From: Bacillota bacterium
GTDB taxonomy: Bacteria; Bacillota; Clostridia; Oscillospirales; Ruminococcaceae
Direction of reading: 5' to 3'
Assembly: GCA_023391875.1 (NCBI GenBank)
Contig: JAEWAB010000004.1
Location: forward strand, 558,001 to 622,000
Length of the DNA: 64,000 bases
Both the position numbers and the translations under genes were made by a program. Numbering within the stretch: the first letter of the stretch is position 1; the number at the start of each line of letters is the position of its first letter. The notes under the pieces were generated by a model. The model ran no database searches. It saw only the letters and a program-made list of their open reading frames with translations, and was not told where the DNA came from. This document shows, one piece after another, positions 59,814 through 64,000 of the stretch.

Positions 59814-59842
59814 TTGACAAGCATAAGATTAGTTGTTAAAAT
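59814..59842 (+). promoter_or_regulatory. promoter of infC-rpmI-rplT
   Basis: TTGACA (59814-59819), 17 bases, TAAAAT (59837-59842). Confidence 0.75.
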
Positions 59843-59848
59843 ATATTG

Positions 59849-60009
59849 GAAAACAAAGAAGAACTGCAACCCGTTCTCACCCGCACGCTTGTTTGCGCTG
59901 CGGCGTCAATATGTTTGCATAATCGCTGTAAGGCGTTTTTGCGGTATTGTATGCGCGGATGGTGTTTTGCTGTCCGCGCTTTGTGATTGTACTATTGAAA
60001 AAGGGCTTT
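59849..60009 (+). ncRNA. probable L20-responsive leader of infC-rpmI-rplT
   Basis: About 160 untranslated bases between promoter and infC. It contains several G/C-rich dyads and a terminator-like stem GCGCGGA (59953-59959)/TCCGCGC (59973-59979) followed by TTTGTGATTGT. In Firmicutes ribosomal protein L20 binds such leaders and causes premature termination. Identity rests on position and the hairpin; I have not folded it against the known model. Confidence 0.6.
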
Positions 60010-60023
60010 GGAGGTGCTTTACT

Positions 60024-60542
60024 ATTAGCAATAAGGAACTGCTTATCAATGAGGAAATTCACGACAGAGAGCTGCGCATTGTAGGCAATGATGGCTCACA
60101 GCTGGGCATCATGTCCGCCAAAGAGGCGCTTAGGCTTGCGTCGGAACAAAATCTTGACCTTGTTAAGATTGCTCCTCAGGCAACACCGCCCGTTTGCCGC
60201 ATTATGGACTACGGCAAATATCGCTTTGAGCAGGCTAAGCGAGAAAAAGACGCGAAGAAAAACCAGAAGATTGTCGAGATTAAAGAGGTTCGCCTTTCAC
60301 TGAACATCGATACACACGATTTCAACACCAAGGTAAACCATGCCCTCCGCTTTTTGGAGGACGGCGATAAGGTCAAGGCATCTATCCGTTTCCGCGGGCG
60401 CGAAATGGCGCACCCCGAGATGGGCAATGGTATTATGAAGCGCTTTGCAGAGGCTTGTTCGAGTGTGGGCAATGTTGAAAAGCAACCGAAGCTCGAAGGG
60501 CGCAGTATGCTTATGTTTATTGTGCCGAAGCCCACTAAATAA
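60024..60542 (+). CDS. infC: translation initiation factor IF-3
   Basis: 172 residues if it starts at ATT 60024. Binds the 30S subunit and ensures correct start selection. N-terminal domain: NKELLINEEIHDRELRIVGN, linker KREKDAKKNQKI, C-terminal domain with KVNHALRFLEDGDKVKASIR and FRGREMAHPEMG. ATT is inferred as start because GGAGGTG stands exactly 7 bases upstream, the family begins at this point, and no ATG, GTG or TTG lies suitably near. An AUU start is known for E. coli infC, where it lets IF-3 limit its own synthesis. The frame continues upstream through the leader, which does not look like protein. Confidence 0.95.
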   Translation: MSNKELLINEEIHDRELRIVGNDGSQLGIMSAKEALRLASEQNLDLVKIAPQATPPVCRIMDYGKYRFEQAKREKDAKKNQKIVEIKEVRLSLNIDTHDFNTKVNHALRFLEDGDKVKASIRFRGREMAHPEMGNGIMKRFAEACSSVGNVEKQPKLEGRSMLMFIVPKPTK

Positions 60543-60564
60543 TCTTTAAGGAGGAACCAACGCA

Positions 60565-60762
60565 ATGCCTAAGATTAAAACACATTCCGGCGCTAAAAAG
60601 CGCTTCAGCCTCACCAAAAACGGAAAGGTGAAGCGCGCGCATGCATTTAAATCACACATCCTCACCAAGAAGAACACCAAGCGCAAGAGAGGCCTTCGCG
60701 CCGCCGCTTATGCCGATAAGACCAATGTAGCACAGATTAAGCTGTTAATCCCCTACAAATAA
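60565..60762 (+). CDS. rpmI: 50S ribosomal protein L35
   Basis: 65 residues, highly basic: [20 protein letters not shown] and [17 protein letters not shown] match the family throughout. Follows infC by 22 bases with AAGGAGG before ATG. Confidence 0.98.
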   Translation: MPKIKTHSGAKKRFSLTKNGKVKRAHAFKSHILTKKNTKRKRGLRAAAYADKTNVAQIKLLIPYK

Positions 60763-60804
60763 ACCCCGAATTTAAGAAAACAACCATAACGGAGGTAATA
60801 TAAA

Positions 60805-61158
60805 ATGGCTCGTGTTAAGGGCGCAATGATGACCCGCAAGAGAAGAAAGAAGGTTTTAAAGCTTGCTAAAGGCTACTACGGCAGCAAAAGCAAGCTGTTT
60901 AGAACCGCCAAACAGGCCGTAATGAAATCCGGCCAGTATGCTTTCGTCGGTCGTAAGCAGAAAAAGCGCAGCTTCCGTCAGCTGTGGATTGCGCGTATCT
61001 CTGCCGGCGCAAGAGCAAACGGCATGAACTACTCCACCTTCATGAACGGCTTAAACAAGGCCGGTATCGTGTTAAACCGCAAGATGCTTTCCGAGCTTGC
61101 TATTTCCGATGCTGCCGCGTTTTCCGCGCTCACCGAGAAGGCAAAGGCTGCTCTTTAA
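60805..61158 (+). CDS. rplT: 50S ribosomal protein L20
   Basis: 117 residues. [40 protein letters not shown] and [20 protein letters not shown] are family hallmarks. Binds 23S rRNA early in assembly and, in Firmicutes, its own operon leader. GGAGG precedes ATG 60805; a terminator follows. Confidence 0.98.
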   Translation: MARVKGAMMTRKRRKKVLKLAKGYYGSKSKLFRTAKQAVMKSGQYAFVGRKQKKRSFRQLWIARISAGARANGMNYSTFMNGLNKAGIVLNRKMLSELAISDAAAFSALTEKAKAAL

Positions 61159-61173
61159 TCTTACAAAGCGAAC

Positions 61174-61207
61174 TGCGCCCGTGTCTTGCCGACCGGGCGT
61201 ATTTTTT
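61174..61207 (+). terminator. terminator of infC-rpmI-rplT
   Basis: Eight-pair stem (with one G-U) 61174-61181 with 61194-61201, followed by TTTTTT. Confidence 0.85.
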
Positions 61208-61267
61208 AAGTTGTTTTTGTCGAAAGTGAATGGGAGAATCGATTCTCCCGATAGGAGGTGCCGAGGT

Positions 61268-62056
61268 ATGGTAATCACGAGCGTCGAAAACCCGATTGTA
61301 AAGCTTGCCGCAAAGCTTGCCGCCTCTAAAAAGGAGCGGACCGAGCAGGGGCTGTTTTTAATAGAAGGGCTGCGCCTGTGCCTGGACGCGGTAGAGAGCG
61401 GAATTCGCATACGCTACGTGTTTATCACCACCGAGGCCTCCGAAAAACATTTTAACCAGCTCAAGCCCTTAACGGCTTCGGGCGCGCTGGTATACGAGGT
61501 TTCCGACAGCGTATTCACGAAGGTGTCGGATACCAAAACCCCCCAGGGGGTGCTCTGTGTTTGCGATATGCTTGACAAAAAGGCGCTGTTGGATAAAATA
61601 GACACTAACGGACTATATGTGGGCCTGGAGCGGATACAAGACCCAGGCAACCTCGGTACCATCCTGCGCACCGCCGAGGCGGTGGGGCTTTCCGGCGTGG
61701 TTTTAAGCGCCGACTGCTGTGATATCTTAAACCCAAAGGTGATACGCGCCACCATGGGCGGGGTGTTCCGGCTTCCGGTTTACGAGGTGCAGGATATCAC
61801 TCTCGCGTGCGGTAAGCTGCAGAAGCTTGGGCTTAAAACCTACGCGGCGGTGCCGGATGAGCAGGCCTTGGGCATTACAGACATCCGTTTTCAAAAGGGC
61901 AGCATCGTATTTATCGGCAACGAGGGCAACGGCCTGTCGGAGGAGCTGATTAAGGCGTGCGATAACAGGCTGACCATTCAGATGCGGGGCAGAGCCGAAT
62001 CCTTAAACGCCGCGATGGCGGCGGGGATCATTATGTGGGAGATGGTTCGCGGGTAA
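61268..62056 (+). CDS. TrmH/SpoU family RNA 2'-O-methyltransferase
   Basis: 262 residues. N-terminal substrate-binding domain (ITSVENPIVKLAAKLA, FLIEGLRLCLDA), C-terminal SPOUT knot with motif 1 RIQDPGNLGTILRTAEAVG, motif 2 FIGNEGNGLSEELI and motif 3 RAESLNAAMAAGIIMWEM. Uses S-adenosylmethionine to methylate ribose in rRNA or tRNA; target not determined (RlmB-like possible). AGGAGGTG stands 8 bases before ATG 61268. Location after rplT and before dprA is frequent in Clostridia. Confidence 0.94.
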   Translation: MVITSVENPIVKLAAKLAASKKERTEQGLFLIEGLRLCLDAVESGIRIRYVFITTEASEKHFNQLKPLTASGALVYEVSDSVFTKVSDTKTPQGVLCVCDMLDKKALLDKIDTNGLYVGLERIQDPGNLGTILRTAEAVGLSGVVLSADCCDILNPKVIRATMGGVFRLPVYEVQDITLACGKLQKLGLKTYAAVPDEQALGITDIRFQKGSIVFIGNEGNGLSEELIKACDNRLTIQMRGRAESLNAAMAAGIIMWEMVRG

Positions 62057-62088
62057 GGGTACCAATCAGACAAAAGAAGGGAAACCGA

Positions 62089-63309
62089 ATGACGGAATAT
62101 TTTGTGTGGCTGCAGCAGTGCCTTGGCGAAGGCAGTGTAAAGCCCTACAATATTATAAAGGATTTCGGCTCCGCCAAAGCCTTTTACGAGGCGGTGCAGG
62201 CGGGGCCTTGCGGCGTTTCCTATCTTACAGCCAACGAGAAGGCGCGTCTAAAAGGCTATACGCTCGATGAAGCGCTTAAAATCGTTTCAACCTGCGCGCA
62301 GAAGGGCATTGTGATCTACACCATCGACCATGAAAGCTACCCCGAAAGACTTAAAAACATCTATGCGCCGCCGCTGGTGCTTTACGGCATCGGTACGTTG
62401 CCGGATATCGACAATACAGTCGCCGTCGGTGTGGTGGGCAACCGCCGAATGAGCGATTACGGCGGCAGTGTCGCGAGGCAGATAGGCTACGACCTCGCCA
62501 AAGCGGGCGCCGTGGTGGTAAGCGGGCTTGCCCTCGGTATTGACGCCTGCGGGCATGCGGGCGCGCTTGCGGCGGGCGGCAAAACGGTCGCCGTACTCGG
62601 CTGCGGGATAGATGTGATCTACCCGAGCGCCAACGCCGAGCTTACCGAGCAGATAAGGCGGCAGGGCGCCGTCCTCAGCGAATACCCGCCCGGCACGCTG
62701 CCCATCTCTAAAAACTTTCCCATCCGCAACCGCATCATCTCCGGCCTTTGCAACGGGGTCGCGGTGATAGAAGCGGGCGTGAAAAGCGGCTCGCTGATTA
62801 CAGCAAATCTGGCCCTTGAGCAGGGGCGTGACATCTTTACGGTGCCCAACAGCATCTATTGCGAGCACTCGGCGGGGGCGCTGCGCCTTTTGCGCGACGG
62901 CGCCATCCCCGTGGGCAGCGCGTATGATATTCTGCTTGAATACGAAGGCCTTTACAAGGACAAGTTAAATCTTGAAAAGATTCCACGCTGTTACTATGCC
63001 ATGGAGCTACCCGCAAAATCCGTTAAGAAAGAGGCTTTGGCGCAAAAAACGGCAGTACAGCCCGATCAACCCGAAATCATTACCGTATCTGAGAGCGATA
63101 AAGGCGGCGTAGCGCTTATACTGCCCGATTATCTCACTCAGCAGGCGGTAAAGGTATATGATATATTAAAAGAAAAGAACGAAAAGACGCATGTGGATGA
63201 AATCGCGGCGCGTACGGCGCTTACAACCGCCGAGGTGCTCGCGGCCATCACAGAGCTTGAAATAGAGGAACTTGTGCGCGCATACCCCGGCAGGCGATAT
63301 TCGGTTTAG
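62089..63309 (+). CDS. dprA: DNA-processing protein DprA/Smf
   Basis: 406 residues. Loads RecA on incoming single-stranded DNA in transformation. N-terminal SAM-like region, extended Rossmann fold with [53 protein letters not shown] and [20 protein letters not shown], plus a C-terminal winged helix (about 345-406; [20 protein letters not shown]). ATG 62089 begins the family; AGAAGG is upstream. It precedes topA, the classical dprA-topA order. Confidence 0.96.
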   Translation: MTEYFVWLQQCLGEGSVKPYNIIKDFGSAKAFYEAVQAGPCGVSYLTANEKARLKGYTLDEALKIVSTCAQKGIVIYTIDHESYPERLKNIYAPPLVLYGIGTLPDIDNTVAVGVVGNRRMSDYGGSVARQIGYDLAKAGAVVVSGLALGIDACGHAGALAAGGKTVAVLGCGIDVIYPSANAELTEQIRRQGAVLSEYPPGTLPISKNFPIRNRIISGLCNGVAVIEAGVKSGSLITANLALEQGRDIFTVPNSIYCEHSAGALRLLRDGAIPVGSAYDILLEYEGLYKDKLNLEKIPRCYYAMELPAKSVKKEALAQKTAVQPDQPEIITVSESDKGGVALILPDYLTQQAVKVYDILKEKNEKTHVDEIAARTALTTAEVLAAITELEIEELVRAYPGRRYSV

Positions 63310-63368
63310 GGTATACGGCAAAAATACAATCTCACCGCGCAGCCGGTGGGTGCAGTGGAGGATCATCA

Positions 63369-64000
63369 ATGGCAAATGCAAATCTGGTCATCGTAGAGTC
63401 GCCCGCAAAGGCGAAAACCATCAAGAAATACCTCGGCAGCGGCTTTGAGGTTGTCGCCTCGATGGGGCATATCCGCGACCTGCCCAAGAGCAAGCTGGGC
63501 GTGGACGTCGAGCATCATTTCGAGCCGCAGTATGTGGATATAAAGGGCAAAGAGGACCTTATCAAGTCGCTTAAAAAGGCTGCCAAAGCCAGCGACACCG
63601 TCTACCTCGCAACCGACCCCGACCGCGAGGGCGAGGCGATTTCGTGGCATCTGGCGCACCTGTTAAACCTAAACCCGGCCGAAGCCAACCGCATTACCTT
63701 TAACGAGATTACCAAAACCGGCGTCAAGGCGGGTATGGCTGCCCCGCGCCAGATAGACATCGACCTTGTAAACGCGCAGCAGGCCAGACGCATCCTCGAC
63801 CGCGTGGTGGGCTATAAATTAAGCCCCTTTCTGTGGCGCAAGGTTCGCCGTGGGCTTTCCGCGGGCCGTGTGCAGTCGGTTGCCGTGCGCCTGATCGTAG
63901 ACCGCGAGGAGGAGATCCGCGCCTTTATAACCGAGGAATACTGGACGATAGACGTAAAGCTTACCGCCAAGGGTCAGCGCAAGATATTCCCCGCCAAGTT
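63369..64000 (+). CDS. topA: DNA topoisomerase I, N-terminal part
   Basis: The gene runs past the window end; about 210 residues are visible. TOPRIM domain: [34 protein letters not shown] and metal site [15 protein letters not shown], then [38 protein letters not shown]. Relaxes negative supercoils by single-strand passage. The active-site Tyr lies beyond the end. GGAGGA is 6 bases before ATG 63369. Confidence 0.97.
   Translation, partial: MANANLVIVESPAKAKTIKKYLGSGFEVVASMGHIRDLPKSKLGVDVEHHFEPQYVDIKGKEDLIKSLKKAAKASDTVYLATDPDREGEAISWHLAHLLNLNPAEANRITFNEITKTGVKAGMAAPRQIDIDLVNAQQARRILDRVVGYKLSPFLWRKVRRGLSAGRVQSVAVRLIVDREEEIRAFITEEYWTIDVKLTAKGQRKIFPAK

Noticed and set aside
59814..60023. IF-3 with a 70-residue N-terminal extension
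   Set aside because: The extension is the untranslated leader with promoter -35 box and hairpins; IF-3 is normally about 170-180 residues, matching the ATT start.
1..64000. tRNA, rRNA, integrase, transposase or prophage genes
   Set aside because: I looked for the characteristic motifs (for example T-loop GGTTCGAATCC, DDE/tyrosine recombinase patterns) and found none.

Overview
The window is about 64 kb of a dense, fairly GC-rich chromosome from a low-complexity-envelope (single membrane) Gram-positive anaerobe, most likely a Clostridia/Oscillospirales (Ruminococcaceae-like) bacterium. This rests on the gene order dgt-dnaG-rpoD, infC-rpmI-rplT and dprA-topA, on AddAB in place of RecBCD, a four-cysteine L31, a lipoprotein sugar-binding protein, a Na+-pumping decarboxylase pair, strong AGGAGG-type ribosome binding sites with frequent TTG/GTG starts, and intergenic TGTAGGGGCGA palindromic repeats of a type common in that group. 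The species assignment is inference. No rRNA, tRNA, CRISPR array, transposase or prophage was seen.

Layout. 1-2862: end of hpt, a free-standing copy of the FtsH extracellular domain, then ftsH. 2866-3521: repeat island without genes. 3601-4872: GNAT acetyltransferase and a LiaF-like membrane protein. 4945-9768: a divergent type IIA topoisomerase pair (ParE-like, ParC-like) with an HXXEE membrane protein between them. 10353-13771 (minus): MFS transporter, glycerol kinase, CDP-alcohol phosphatidyltransferase. 13993-22804: a surface polysaccharide cluster (CapD/WbpM-type dehydratase, Wzx flippase, Wzy/WaaL-type polymerase, three glycosyltransferases, a priming phosphoglycosyl transferase). 22901-35145: DUF4364, sbcDC, rpmE, yigZ, dgt-dnaG-rpoD, an Rrf2 regulator and a cation diffusion facilitator.

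35222-49720 is the accessory, carbohydrate part: an AraC regulator with a MscS channel on the minus strand, then a sugar ABC importer (lipoprotein and two permeases), a 32-residue membrane peptide, two GH65 phosphorylases, a LacI repressor (minus strand), beta-phosphoglucomutase, a GH28/GH49-like beta-helix protein and a discoidin-domain protein. Together they read as a complete alpha-glucoside pathway: extracellular binding/cleavage, import, phosphorolysis to beta-glucose 1-phosphate, conversion to glucose 6-phosphate. The same 14-bp palindromic element lies just after the perfect consensus promoter of the importer gene and over the -10 box of lacI, so the LacI operator can be read directly from the sequence.

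50100-64000: OadG-OadB sodium pump subunits without their carboxyltransferase or biotin carrier, the AddBA helicase-nuclease, a cysteine-free HMA-like small protein, a HigBA-type toxin-antitoxin pair with palindromic promoter, infC (with an ATT start)-rpmI-rplT behind a probable L20-responsive leader, a SpoU-family RNA methyltransferase, dprA and the first third of topA (cut by the window end). I see no radically new multi-gene system. The observations most worth following are the FtsH ectodomain paralog, the alpha-glucoside locus with its operator and the unusual beta-helix enzyme, the HXXEE gene inside the topoisomerase pair, and the small membrane peptide.
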